Shown one piece after another: positions 1 to 8,309 of a DNA stretch of 64,000 bases (its first letter is position 1; every line of letters starts with the position of its first letter). A model generated the notes under the pieces. It saw nothing but the letters and a program-made list of their open reading frames with translations, did not search any database and was not told the DNA's origin. The position numbers and the translations under genes are program-made. The DNA is from Paracoccaceae bacterium (GTDB taxonomy: Bacteria > Pseudomonadota > Alphaproteobacteria > Rhodobacterales > Rhodobacteraceae), in assembly GCA_030697175.1 (NCBI GenBank), contig JAUYQR010000009.1, forward strand, positions 104,412-168,411, given 5' to 3'.

Positions 1-1
1 G

Positions 2-916
2 GTCTTTTCAGCGATGCTGGAGGCCTATGACGCGGGCATCTACATCATCGACGCGCCTCGGGCGGACCGGTGTGACCCGTCAGGGTATGATCCGGCCTTT
101 GCGGCGATCATCGCGGCGCAGCAGGCGACGGGGAAGATCGCGTTTCCGGTGGCGTCGATGGCCGAGAACTTTGGCGAGGCGCGGGTCGCGGCGATGATGC
201 GCGAGGGGGTTTGCGCGCTTTTGGGCCTTGAGACGGCGCTGGCGGCGATCCGGGCAGCGCAGACGGAGCCGGGTCTGCCGGGGTGGCGGCCGGTGGCGGC
301 GGAGCCCGCGCGCGAGACGGTGATGCTGTCGGAGGCCGAGGGCAAGGCGCTGTTGGCGGCGGCGGGGTTGGCGGTGCCGCGTTCGGCCGTAGCGACGACG
401 ATTGCCGGGCTGGACGTGGCGGGGTTGGCCGCGCCTTATGCCTTGAAGGGGCTGGGCTTCGCGCACAAGACCGAGGCGGGGGCGGTTCGGCTTGACCTTG
501 CGTCGCTGGACGGGCAGGCGGAGATGCCGGGGGCCTCGGGCTATCTGGTCGAGGAGATGGTGACGGGGGCGGTGGCGGAAGTGCTGCTGGGCCTGCGCCG
601 CGACCCGGTTTACGGCGTGACGCTGACGCTTGGCATGGGCGGGGTGACGGCGGAGGTTCTGGCCGATACGGTGACGCTGGTGCTGCCGGTGGCCGAGGCG
701 CAGGTGCTGGAGGCGGCGCGGGGGTTGCGGCTGTGGCCTTTGCTGGACGGGTATCGCGGGCGGCCGAAGGCGGACATGGCGGCGGTCGCGGCGATGGCGG
801 TGCGGCTGGGCGATTTGATGCTGGCGGATGCGAGCCTTGAGGAGATCGAGATCAACCCGGTCATGGTGCGGGAAACCGGCGCCGTGGCGGTCGATGCATT
901 GGTGAGGAGAGCGTGA
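2..916 (+). CDS. NDP-forming acyl-CoA synthetase, C-terminal part (5' end outside window)
   Basis: The frame is open from the first bases of the window, so the gene begins upstream and only its C-terminal ~300 residues are visible. These comprise the end of a succinyl-CoA-ligase-like domain (about the first 85 residues) followed by an ATP-grasp domain ending in the typical EIEINPVMV segment. This arrangement is that of single-chain acetate/acyl-CoA ligases (ADP- or NDP-forming), cytosolic enzymes that make an acyl-CoA from acid, CoA and a nucleotide triphosphate. The stop overlaps the start of the next gene (TGATG), a crotonase, so the two are probably translationally coupled and act on one acyl-CoA pathway. 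The acid is not deducible; a carnitine or crotonobetaine-like substrate is suggested only by the neighbour. Confidence 0.85.
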   Translation, partial: VFSAMLEAYDAGIYIIDAPRADRCDPSGYDPAFAAIIAAQQATGKIAFPVASMAENFGEARVAAMMREGVCALLGLETALAAIRAAQTEPGLPGWRPVAAEPARETVMLSEAEGKALLAAAGLAVPRSAVATTIAGLDVAGLAAPYALKGLGFAHKTEAGAVRLDLASLDGQAEMPGASGYLVEEMVTGAVAEVLLGLRRDPVYGVTLTLGMGGVTAEVLADTVTLVLPVAEAQVLEAARGLRLWPLLDGYRGRPKADMAAVAAMAVRLGDLMLADASLEEIEINPVMVRETGAVAVDALVRRA

Positions 917-1716
917 TGGCGATGCAGATGCGGACGGACGGGCCAGTCAAGACCAGGGCCGAGGGGGCGATCCTTGAGGTCACGCTGGACGCGCCGAAGG
1001 CGAACGCGATCAGTCTGAAGACCAGCCGGGTGATGGGGCTGGTGTTCCGCGATTTCCGCGATGACGACAGTTTGCGGGTCTGCATCCTGCGCGCGGCGGG
1101 AGAGAAGTTCTTTTGCCCCGGCTGGGATCTGAAGGCCGCCGCCGAGGGCGATGCGGTGGATGGCGACTATGGCGTGGGCGGCTTTGGCGGCTTGCAGGAG
1201 CTGCCGAACCTGAACAAGCCGGTAATCGCGGCGGTGCAGGGCATCTGCTGCGGCGGGGGGCTGGAACTGGCGCTTTCCGCGGACCTGATCCTGTGTTCGA
1301 CGACCGCGACGTTTGCCTTGCCGGAGATCAGGTCGGGGACGGTGGCCGATGCGGCCAGCATCAAGCTGCCGAAGCGCATCCCTTATCATGTGGCGATGGA
1401 CCTGCTGCTGACCGGGCGCTGGTTCGACGCCGAGGAGGCGTTCCGCTGGGGGCTGATCAAGGAGATTTGCGCGCCGGAGGAGCTATTGGCCAAGGCATGG
1501 GATCTGGCGCGGCTCTTGGAGAGCGGGCCGCCGCTGGTTTATGCGGCGATCAAGGAAGTGGTGCGCGAGGCCGAGGCCATGCGGTTTCAGGATGCGCTGA
1601 ACCGGATCACCAAGCGCCAGATGCCGACGGTGGACCGGCTGTATTCCAGCGAGGACCAGCTTGAGGGCGCGAAGGCCTTTGCGGAAAAGCGCGATCCGGT
1701 GTGGAAGGGGCGATAG
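916..1716 (+). CDS. Enoyl-CoA hydratase/isomerase family, carnitinyl-CoA dehydratase-like
   Basis: A 266-residue crotonase-fold protein. The oxyanion-hole glycines are in CCGGGLELALSAD near residue 115, followed by the FALPEIRSG segment carrying the usual catalytic Glu region. The family hydrates, dehydrates or isomerises enoyl-CoA thioesters, and overall character is closest to carnitinyl-CoA dehydratase (CaiD), which interconverts carnitinyl-CoA and crotonobetainyl-CoA. ATG at 916 is chosen because it overlaps the upstream stop (TGATG) and has GAGGAG just upstream; a GTG at 913 would add one residue. The upstream partner is an acyl-CoA synthetase and the downstream one OsmC. CaiD activity itself is inferred; another enoyl-CoA substrate is possible. 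Confidence 0.85.
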   Translation: MAMQMRTDGPVKTRAEGAILEVTLDAPKANAISLKTSRVMGLVFRDFRDDDSLRVCILRAAGEKFFCPGWDLKAAAEGDAVDGDYGVGGFGGLQELPNLNKPVIAAVQGICCGGGLELALSADLILCSTTATFALPEIRSGTVADAASIKLPKRIPYHVAMDLLLTGRWFDAEEAFRWGLIKEICAPEELLAKAWDLARLLESGPPLVYAAIKEVVREAEAMRFQDALNRITKRQMPTVDRLYSSEDQLEGAKAFAEKRDPVWKGR

Positions 1717-1734
1717 GGGCCGAAGGGGTGAGCG

Positions 1735-2205
1735 ATGCCGAACCATGAGTATGCGAGCCGCGTCGTCTGGACCGGAAACCGGGGCGAGGGGACGGCGCAT
1801 TACAGGGCCTATGACCGGACCTGGGATATCGCCGTGCCGGGCAAGGCGCTGGTGCACTGTTCGAACGACCCGCTGCTGGGCGGCGATCCGTCCAAGATGA
1901 ACCCCGAGGATCTGCTGTTGTCGGCGCTCGCCGCCTGTCACATGCTTTGGTATCTGCATTACGCAAGCGAGGCCGGGGTGGTGGTGACGGGGTATTCAGA
2001 TGCTCCGGTCGGGCTTGGCGAGGTTGGTCGCGGCGGCGCGGGGCGGTTCCTGTCGGCAACGCTGCGGCCGCAGGTGACGGTGCGCCCGGGGACCGATCTG
2101 GCGGTGGCGGAGGCGATCCATCACCGCATCCACGAGGTGTGTTTCATCGCGCGATCGGTGAACTTTCCGGTGACATATGCGCCGGGTTTCACCGTTGCGG
2201 AGTGA
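1735..2205 (+). CDS. OsmC family protein
   Basis: A 156-residue protein of the OsmC/Ohr fold. It shows the family pattern of an N-terminal beta sheet, the GGDPSKMNPEDLLLSALAACHM stretch with the first redox-type Cys at the start of the long central helix, and a second Cys in HEVCFIARSVNFPV near residue 138. Two such cysteines are used for peroxide reduction in OsmC/Ohr enzymes, although many members of this YhfA-like branch have no proven activity. It lies 18 bases after the crotonase gene on the same strand, so it probably belongs to that operon. Peroxidase activity is a family inference. Confidence 0.85.
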   Translation: MPNHEYASRVVWTGNRGEGTAHYRAYDRTWDIAVPGKALVHCSNDPLLGGDPSKMNPEDLLLSALAACHMLWYLHYASEAGVVVTGYSDAPVGLGEVGRGGAGRFLSATLRPQVTVRPGTDLAVAEAIHHRIHEVCFIARSVNFPVTYAPGFTVAE

Positions 2206-2271
2206 CTGAGCGCCTGCGGCGCAAGGCTGTGTCTCGCCTCTGGCGCGTGGCCGCGCCAACCGGCTCGGGCC

Positions 2272-2306
2272 AGAGCCTCCGGCGGGGATATTTTGGCAAA
2301 GAGGAA
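2272..2306 (+). repeat. Dispersed intergenic repeat with GGCGGGGATATTTTGGCAAA core, copy 1
   Basis: Between osmC and the GMC gene lies GCCTCCGGCGGGGATATTT followed by TGGCAAAGAGGAAG. The same consensus, in diverged form, recurs at 4029-4058 on the plus strand and at 63836-63867 on the minus strand. It is non-coding and lies after gene ends in all three cases. Confidence 0.6.
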
Positions 2307-2401
2307 GCGGACAGCGGGTCAGGCGCGACAAGTTCTGTCGGAAACCGGACGGTTGCAGTGGGGTGCCGGCGCTAGGGTGGCGCGACAGACGCGGGGGCCG
2401 G

Positions 2402-4012
2402 ATGGACGAGACCGATTACATCATCGTGGGCGCGGGCAGTGCGGGGTGCGTGCTGGCGGAGCGGCTGTCGGCAAGCGGCAGGCACCGGGTGACGGTGCTG
2501 GAAGCGGGCGGGACGGACCGGCGGTTCTTTGTGCATCTGCCGTTGGGCTACGGCAAGCTGTTCTACGACCCTTCGGTGAACTGGCTTTACAAGACCGAAC
2601 CGGATGCGGGGCTGAACGGGGCGCGGGATCACTGGCCGCGGGGGCGTGTGCTGGGCGGGTCATCCTCGATCAACGCGATGGTCTATATCCGGGGGCATCG
2701 GGCGGATTACGAGGAATGGGGCGTGAACCCCGGTTGGGGCTGGCAGGAGTGTCTGTCGGCCTACAAGGCGATGGAGGATACCGAGGCGGGCGCTGATGCG
2801 TGGCGCGGGGCGGGCGGGCCTTTGTTCGTGTCGGCCAACCGGACGGGGCTGCATCCGTTGGTGAGCGATTATCTGGCGGCCTGCGCGTCTGCCGGATTGG
2901 CGGAGAACGCCGATTTCAACGGGGCCGAGCAGGAAGGCGCCGGGATCTACCAGATGACGATCAAGGGCGGGCGGCGCAATTCGGCGGCGCGGGCGTTCCT
3001 GCGGCCGGCGATGAAGCGGGCGAATGTCCGGGTGATCACCGGGGCGATGGTCAGCCGCGTGGTGATCGAGGGTGGCCGTGCGGTCGGGGTGGAGTATCGG
3101 CGCGGCGGCGAAACCCGCGTTCTGCACGCGAAGGCCGAGGTTATTCTGGCGGGCGGCGCGATCAACTCGCCGCAACTGTTGCAGCTTTCGGGCGTCGGGC
3201 CGGGGGCGCTGTTGCAGGGGCTGGGGATCCCGGTGGTGCATGACAACGCCAATGTCGGCGATCATCTGAGCGACCATCAGGGGATCAACTACACCTGGGC
3301 AATGACGGTGCCGACCTACAATGACGAGCTGCGCCCGTGGTGGGGCAAGCTGCGCGCCGGGATGCAGTATGTGCTGACACGGGGCGGGCCGTTGTCGAAG
3401 TCGATCAACCATGCGGGCGGGTTCTTCCGCACCTCGCCCGATCTGGCCCGGCCGAACATGCAACTGTATTTTCAGGCATTTTCGACGCTGATCCCGAGGG
3501 AGGGTGAGCGCCCGGTCTTGGACCCCGATCCGTGGTCGGGCATGTCGATCGGGCTGTCGAACTGCCGCCCCACCAGCCGGGGGCATATCCGGCTGCGGTC
3601 AGCCGACCCGATGGCGCATCCGGTGATCACGGCAAATGCGTTTTCCACCAATCACGACGTCGAGGAGATGCTGGCGGCGGTGAAATACCTGCGGCATCTG
3701 GTGGCGCAGCCACCCTTGGCGCGGCTGATCAAGGAAGAGTTGCGCCCGGGGCCGGACGTGGTGTCGGACGAGGCGCTGATCGACGATTTCCGCAGCCGCT
3801 CGGGCACCGTGTATCACCCGAGCTGCACCTGCCGGATGGGAGCGGATGCGGCGACCAGCGTGGTCGATGCGCGCCTCAGGGTGCATGGGGTGGAGGGGCT
3901 GCGCGTGATCGACGCATCGGCCTTCCCGAATCTGATCGCGGGCAACACCAATGCGCCGGCCATGCTGATGGGGTGGAAGGGCGCGGAAATCGTGCTGGCC
4001 GACGCGCGCTGA
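2402..4012 (+). CDS. GMC family oxidoreductase (choline/alcohol dehydrogenase-like)
   Basis: A 536-residue flavoprotein of the glucose-methanol-choline family. It begins with the FAD dinucleotide-binding motif IIVGAGSAGCVLAERLS at residues 6-22, carries GMC signature 1 around RGRVLGGSSSINAMVYIRG and signature 2 around GGAINSPQLLQLSGVGP, and ends with the HPSCTCRMG and NTNAPAMLMG segments that supply the catalytic His and Asn. Length fits bacterial choline dehydrogenase (BetA) and related alcohol dehydrogenases. ATG at 2402 is placed directly before the Rossmann motif. Facing choline-sulfatase across a shared terminator, it may oxidise choline or a related alcohol, but GMC substrates are hard to predict from sequence. 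Confidence 0.87.
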   Translation: MDETDYIIVGAGSAGCVLAERLSASGRHRVTVLEAGGTDRRFFVHLPLGYGKLFYDPSVNWLYKTEPDAGLNGARDHWPRGRVLGGSSSINAMVYIRGHRADYEEWGVNPGWGWQECLSAYKAMEDTEAGADAWRGAGGPLFVSANRTGLHPLVSDYLAACASAGLAENADFNGAEQEGAGIYQMTIKGGRRNSAARAFLRPAMKRANVRVITGAMVSRVVIEGGRAVGVEYRRGGETRVLHAKAEVILAGGAINSPQLLQLSGVGPGALLQGLGIPVVHDNANVGDHLSDHQGINYTWAMTVPTYNDELRPWWGKLRAGMQYVLTRGGPLSKSINHAGGFFRTSPDLARPNMQLYFQAFSTLIPREGERPVLDPDPWSGMSIGLSNCRPTSRGHIRLRSADPMAHPVITANAFSTNHDVEEMLAAVKYLRHLVAQPPLARLIKEELRPGPDVVSDEALIDDFRSRSGTVYHPSCTCRMGADAATSVVDARLRVHGVEGLRVIDASAFPNLIAGNTNAPAMLMGWKGAEIVLADAR

Positions 4013-4037
4013 GTTTTGCTGCGGGAGCCTCCGGCGG

Positions 4038-4090
4038 GAGTATTTGCAGAAAAGAGCAATGGCTTGAGTTTGCTCTTTTCACAAATACTC
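4038..4090. terminator. Bidirectional hairpin terminator between convergent genes
   Basis: A long inverted repeat: GAGTATTTGCAGAAAAGAGC on the left pairs with GCTCTTTTCACAAATACTC on the right with one single-base bulge, leaving a short loop. It lies between the GMC gene (plus) and choline-sulfatase (minus). The stem ends in A-rich and T-rich arms, so it can terminate transcription from either side. Its left arm is part of the dispersed GATATTT-type repeat. Confidence 0.75.
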
Positions 4091-4114
4091 ATCTTTTCGC
4101 CGGTCGGCCCAGGC

Positions 4115-5620
4115 TTATTCGCCGCGGGGGAAGCGCTTTGACTCCTCGAGGATGTTCAGGTCCATGTGGTTGCGCATGTAGCGTTCGGAGGCTGCGCGAA
4201 GCGGCTGGTGGTCCCACGGGTAGTAGGCGCCGTTGCGCAGGGCCTCATACACCACCCAGCGGCGGGCCTGGCTTTCGCGGACGGCGGCGTCGTAGGCGGA
4301 AAGATCCCAGCGGGTATCGGCAAGTGTCTGGAAATGCGCAAGGATCGCGGCGGCGCGGGGGTCGGCGGCGAGGTTCGTGCGTTCCTGCGGGTCGCTGGCG
4401 AGGTCGAAAAGAAGCTCGGGATCGGCGGGGCAGCGGATGTATTTCCAGGCGCCTTCGCGCAAGGCCACCATCGGGGTGATGGTGCCTTCGGCGGCGTATT
4501 CCATTGCCACGGCGGGGCGGGGGGCGCCTGCGGCGACCGGGATCAGGTTGACGCCTTCGGTCCAGGGCATCACTTCGGCCATCGAGATGCCGGCGAGGGC
4601 GGCGAGGGTCGGGGCGAGGTCGATGGTGGAGACGGGCGTGTCGATCCGGCCGGGGATGATGTCGGGCGAGGAGATCATCAAGGGCACGCGGGCGGAGCCT
4701 TCGAAGAAGTTCATCTTGAACCACAGGCCACGTTCACCGAGCATCTCGCCGTGGTCGGAAAGGAAGACGACGATGGCTTCCTGACGGGTTGCTTCCAGCA
4801 CCGCGAAGATCTCGCCGATCTTGTCGTCGACGTAGGAGATGTTGGCAAAGTAGCCTTGGCGGGCGCGGCGGATCTGGTCGTCCGTGATGTCGAAGGCGCG
4901 CCAGTCGCAGGCGTCCATCAGGCGCTGGGAGTGGGGGTCTTGCGCGGCGTAGGGGATCGGCGCGGGCGGTTCCAGTTCGGGGGCGTTATCGTAGAGATCC
5001 CAGTATTTGCGGCGGGCGACGAAGGGGTCGTGCGGGTGGGTGAAGCTGACGGTGAGGCACCAGGGGCGGGTGTCCTGACCGCGCGACAGGTCGTAGAGTT
5101 TCTGGATTGCCTGGTGTGCCACGTCGTCGTCGTATTCGAGCTGGTTGGTGATTTCAGCGACGCCCGCGCCGGTGACGGAGCCGAGGTTGTGATACCACCA
5201 GTCGATCCGCTCACCGGGTTTGCGGTAATCCGGCGTCCAGCCGAAATCGGCGGGGTAGATGTCGGTGGTCAGGCGTTCTTCGAAGCCGTGAAGCTGGTCC
5301 GGGCCGACGAAGTGCATCTTGCCGGAAAGCGCGGTGTGATAGCCCGCGCGGCGCAGGTGGTGGGCGTAGGTCGGGATGTCGGAGGCAAATTCGGCCGCGT
5401 TGTCGTAGACGCGGGTGCGGGAGGGCAACTGGCCGGACATGAAGGAGGCGCGGGCCGGGGCGCAAAGCGGCGAGGCGGTGTAGGCGTTGGCAAAGCGCGC
5501 CGAATGGGCGGCGAGGCGGCGCAGGTTCGGGGCGTGCAGGAAGGGCGCGGGGCCATCGGGAAAGAGCGTGCCGTTCAACTGGTCGACCATCACGATGAGG
5601 ATATTCGGGGGCGTGGTCAT
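4115..5620 (-). CDS. betC: Choline-sulfatase (sulfatase family)
   Basis: A 501-residue type I sulfatase. The formylglycine signature is SPLCAPARASFMSG with Cys53 as the residue converted to formylglycine, and metal ligands are visible at VDQ near the N terminus and in FLSDHGEMLGERG in the middle. Length, the early CxPxR motif and the C-terminal YYPWDHQP region match choline-sulfatase BetC, which releases choline from choline-O-sulfate in the cytoplasm as a source of osmoprotectant, carbon and sulfate. There is no signal peptide. ATG at 5620 is preceded by AGGAAAGG. No betI, betA or betB is adjacent except the GMC gene facing it. Confidence in sulfatase is very high, in choline sulfate specificity high. 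Confidence 0.88.
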   Translation of the reverse strand: MTTPPNILIVMVDQLNGTLFPDGPAPFLHAPNLRRLAAHSARFANAYTASPLCAPARASFMSGQLPSRTRVYDNAAEFASDIPTYAHHLRRAGYHTALSGKMHFVGPDQLHGFEERLTTDIYPADFGWTPDYRKPGERIDWWYHNLGSVTGAGVAEITNQLEYDDDVAHQAIQKLYDLSRGQDTRPWCLTVSFTHPHDPFVARRKYWDLYDNAPELEPPAPIPYAAQDPHSQRLMDACDWRAFDITDDQIRRARQGYFANISYVDDKIGEIFAVLEATRQEAIVVFLSDHGEMLGERGLWFKMNFFEGSARVPLMISSPDIIPGRIDTPVSTIDLAPTLAALAGISMAEVMPWTEGVNLIPVAAGAPRPAVAMEYAAEGTITPMVALREGAWKYIRCPADPELLFDLASDPQERTNLAADPRAAAILAHFQTLADTRWDLSAYDAAVRESQARRWVVYEALRNGAYYPWDHQPLRAASERYMRNHMDLNILEESKRFPRGE

Positions 5621-5755
5621 GGGCGGCCTTTCCTGCGCAATCTTGCCGGGCGACAGTGTCGCCGCACCGGGGGTGCGTCTGACGCGGCAGCGACGCGGTT
5701 CGGTCATATCCGCCATTTGACATGAGCGCCATGCGGTCGGCTTGGCCGATTTGGC

Positions 5756-6502
5756 CTAGCTGGCGTAGGCGGGGTCTTCGTGGTCGAGGATCGCCTTCAG
5801 TTCCGACAGGTGCGCATCGGCAAAACCGGGGTAGGTTTCCCATTCGCGGGCGGTTTTCTCGGCGATGTCGTCGGGCAGGACACGGAGCGGGCGGCCGGTC
5901 TGCAGGGCGCGGATGTAGGTCTCGGCGGCGCGTTCGAAGTAGTAGAGGCGGTTGAAGGTTTCGGCGACGGTGCGCCCGATGATCAGGACACCGTGGTTGC
6001 CCATCACGAGCGTGGTGATCGCGGGATCCGCAAGGAGGGTGGCGCAGCGCGCGCCTTCGGCCTCGAACGCCATGCCGCCGAAATGGTCATCGACGGCAAG
6101 GCGGTTGTGGAACATCGCGGTGTTCTGGTCGATCGCGGGCAGGCGCGAGTCTGCCAGGCTGGCCAGCACCGTGGCGTGGACCGAATGGACATGCATGGCG
6201 CAGCGCGCGTGCGGGCAGGCGCGGTGGATGGCGCCGTGCAGACCCCAGGCGGTGGGATCGGGCGCATCGGGGCGGGCGAGCGTGGCGGGATCGTCGGCGT
6301 CGATCTCGACCAGCGAGGACGCCGTGATGCGCGAGAAGTGCCGCCCGTTCGGGTTGATGAGAAACCGGGTGCCGGCCGGATTGATGGCGAGCGAAAAGTG
6401 GTTGGCGACCGCCTCGTGCATGGCCAGCCGGGCCGTCCAGCGGAACGCGGCGGCGAGATCGATTCGCTCGGCCTGCGCGGTGAGGTTGGAATATGTGTTC
6501 AT
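5756..6502 (-). CDS. Class II aldolase/adducin family protein
   Basis: A 248-residue protein of the class II aldolase/adducin fold. The zinc-binding histidines are in MHVHSVHATVL near residue 107, and the VMGNHGVLIIGRTVAEAFN-type segment (here TVAETFN) with its third metal His lies near residue 177. Members include fuculose-phosphate aldolase and many uncharacterised proteins that retain the metal site but act on unknown substrates. It is transcribed toward choline-sulfatase, 135 bases upstream of it, and could be co-transcribed. The reaction cannot be named from sequence. Confidence 0.85.
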   Translation of the reverse strand: MNTYSNLTAQAERIDLAAAFRWTARLAMHEAVANHFSLAINPAGTRFLINPNGRHFSRITASSLVEIDADDPATLARPDAPDPTAWGLHGAIHRACPHARCAMHVHSVHATVLASLADSRLPAIDQNTAMFHNRLAVDDHFGGMAFEAEGARCATLLADPAITTLVMGNHGVLIIGRTVAETFNRLYYFERAAETYIRALQTGRPLRVLPDDIAEKTAREWETYPGFADAHLSELKAILDHEDPAYAS

Positions 6503-6645
6503 GGCGTCTCCGATGGGTGGCGAATCCGGCAAAATGGTCCCTGGGAAACTGGCAACCTGAACCGGTTTGGTAGCGTGTGGTTGCATGCAAGGCGAGTGGC
6601 GGCAGACTTGCTCAACCAGAGAATTGAACTGTGTCGGATCAGGGG

Positions 6646-6658
6646 CGAGGTTACCTCG
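6646..6658. promoter_or_regulatory. Short perfect palindrome CGAGGTTACCTCG
   Basis: A 13-base palindrome with a single central base lies in the 208-base divergent region between the aldolase gene and the receiver-like gene. Such a position suits an operator. No regulator can be assigned, and a palindrome of this size can arise by chance. Confidence 0.2.
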
Positions 6659-6710
6659 AAAGTGCCACAAATCATCCGGATTCTTCTGTAAGTTTTCTTA
6701 TTTCCGGCGA

Positions 6711-7196
6711 ATGCTTACCGCAATCGCGAGGTACTCCGGCACCGTACAGGTGGAGTCAGATCACGTGCGCATTGTAGCAAGCATTAACCAGCGACCCATT
6801 GCCTCTCGCGCCTTCGGTGTGCGTGTCATGCTGTTGTCGTCTGACGCCGAGAGTGCGGCGGCGCGCAGCCTGACCGGGTTTGGCAGCCAGGTGGAGTGCG
6901 AGGCCGATTTCTTTACCGCGATGAGCAACATCATCGACGATCCGCTGGGCTATGACCTGTTCGTCATGGACTGCGACGGGTTCGGCGGGATCGCTGCGGG
7001 TGAGCGGGCGGTTGCCACGCTGATCGCCAGCGATGCGCGGATGCGGGTGATCCTGATCAGCGCCGAGTTCGACGCGCCGGCCTATCCGATGGGCCGCAGG
7101 ACGGCAGTGTGCCTGCCGTCCCCGGTGTCGCACGAATCCCTGCGCTTTGGCTTTGACCATGTCTTGCGCGACCGCCCGGTGATGCACCTGTCCTGA
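6711..7196 (+). CDS. Degenerate response-regulator receiver-like protein
   Basis: A 161-residue protein (from ATG 6711) of receiver-like fold. VMLLSSDAESA resembles the first strand, though the usual acidic pair is absent; FVMDCDG places Asp87 at the phosphoacceptor position; VILIS resembles the fourth strand with its Ser/Thr; and CLPSP occupies the place of the conserved KP pair with Lys missing. It is therefore probably a phosphorylation-independent or inactive receiver. An ATG at 6828 directly before the fold is an alternative start and would remove a 39-residue tail. There is no output domain and no kinase neighbour. The fold call is by eye and the function unknown. Confidence 0.6.
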   Translation: MLTAIARYSGTVQVESDHVRIVASINQRPIASRAFGVRVMLLSSDAESAAARSLTGFGSQVECEADFFTAMSNIIDDPLGYDLFVMDCDGFGGIAAGERAVATLIASDARMRVILISAEFDAPAYPMGRRTAVCLPSPVSHESLRFGFDHVLRDRPVMHLS

Positions 7197-7205
7197 GCCG
7201 CGCTG

Positions 7206-7412
7206 TCACGCCAGGGCGAGGTTGGTGGCCGACTCGCGCCCGTCGCGGCCTGCCTCGATGTCGAAGGTGACGGGCTGGCCGTCTTTCAGGCTGCGCAGGC
7301 CCGCGCGTTCCAGTGCGGTGATGTGGACGAACACGTCCTTTGATCCGCCCTCGGGTGCGATGAACCCGTAACCCTTTGTTTCATTGAACCATTTCACTGT
7401 GCCTTTGGCCAT
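7206..7412 (-). CDS. Cold-shock protein (CspA family)
   Basis: A 68-residue single cold-shock domain. It begins MAKGTVKWFNETKGYGFI and contains KDVFVHITAL, so both RNA-binding motifs (RNP1 KGYGFI and RNP2 VFVH) are intact. Such proteins bind single-stranded RNA or DNA and melt mRNA structure. ATG at 7412 follows a GGGAG ribosome site; the 240-base gap to parA leaves room for the long structured leader typical of csp genes. Whether it is cold-induced cannot be told from sequence. Confidence 0.93.
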   Translation of the reverse strand: MAKGTVKWFNETKGYGFIAPEGGSKDVFVHITALERAGLRSLKDGQPVTFDIEAGRDGRESATNLALA

Positions 7413-7652
7413 CGTGATGCTCCCTGTCTGTTGCCGCCCGCAGGAGTGCGGCGGCCCGGCCCCGTCAGCTTGTGGTCGATTGCTGTGGCCGATGGTCGGA
7501 GACAGTGGTCGAAAAGTTAACGTCGCACCGGAAAAGTTGCCATATCGGGTGTAAAAATCAAGCCACCTGTGTTTTGAGCGCCGACGCACGGGCGGGCGGC
7601 TGTGCTGCGGCTGCGAAATGGTATATGCTGCGACGCAGCAAGGAGATTCGTC

Positions 7653-8273
7653 ATGGGCACGGTCATCACGGTCGCACAGCAGAAGGGCGGGGCTGGCAAG
7701 ACGACGCTGGCGGTCAATCTGGCGGTGGAGTTCCTGCGGCGCGGGATGAAGGTGGCGGTCCTGGACACCGACCCGCAGGGCAGCCTTGGCCGCTGGTTTC
7801 TGACGCGGCGCGAGCGGTTGGGCGAGGCGGGGATGGAGCTTTCCACCGCGTCGGCCTGGGGCGTGGGGTATGAGTGTGAAAAGCTGCGCAAACTGGTGGA
7901 TGTGGTGATCGTGGATACCCCGCCGAAGGTGGATGCCGATCTGCGGCCTGCGCTGCGCGAGGCGGATCTGGTGCTGGTGCCGGTGGCGGAATCGATGGTC
8001 GATCTGTGGGCCACGGACGGGGTGCTGGATCTGGTCGGGCGCGAAGGGCGCAAGGCGCTGATCGTGTTGAACCGGATCAAGGCGGGGTCGCGGCTGGGGG
8101 TCGAGGTGGCGTCGGCTGCCGGGCTCGTTGGCACGGTGGCCGCGGCACGGCTGGGATCGCGGGTGGCCTTTGCGCGCAGTCTGGGCGAGGGCACTTCGGT
8201 GGTTGAAGAGCGCGGGCCGGGGGCCGCCGAAGTGGCGGCGCTGGCCGATGAGGTGCTGGCGGCTTTGGGCTGA
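7653..8273 (+). CDS. ParA family ATPase, orphan
   Basis: A 206-residue MinD/ParA-type P-loop ATPase with the deviant Walker A KGGAGKTT (residues 9-16), the switch segment VLDTDPQGS and the Walker B strand VVIVDTPP. ParA proteins position DNA or protein cargo through ATP-dependent dimerisation on the nucleoid. ATG at 7653 follows AGGAG and is 5 residues before the ATP-binding strand. No parB gene, parS site or replication gene is nearby, so it is not the chromosomal segregation locus. It may place a protein cargo or serve another role. Confidence 0.87.
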   Translation: MGTVITVAQQKGGAGKTTLAVNLAVEFLRRGMKVAVLDTDPQGSLGRWFLTRRERLGEAGMELSTASAWGVGYECEKLRKLVDVVIVDTPPKVDADLRPALREADLVLVPVAESMVDLWATDGVLDLVGREGRKALIVLNRIKAGSRLGVEVASAAGLVGTVAAARLGSRVAFARSLGEGTSVVEERGPGAAEVAALADEVLAALG

Positions 8274-8280
8274 GGCAGGC

Positions 8281-8299
8281 GCGCGCCATTGCGGCGCGC
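8281..8299 (+). terminator. GC hairpin after parA
   Basis: GCGCGCC and GGCGCGC form a perfect 7-bp stem around ATTGC, 8 bases after the parA stop and between convergent genes. There is no clear T-run, so it may be only a weak or Rho-assisted terminator. Confidence 0.35.
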
Positions 8300-8309
8300 A
8301 CCGGGGATT

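Noticed and set aside
4166..5725. A 519-codon plus-strand frame opposite choline-sulfatase
   Set aside because: The sulfatase on the other strand has clear catalytic motifs. This frame is Gly/Val-rich with none.
7653..8273. Chromosome or plasmid partition locus
   Set aside because: ParA stands alone with no parB, no parS-like palindromes and no replication initiator nearby.
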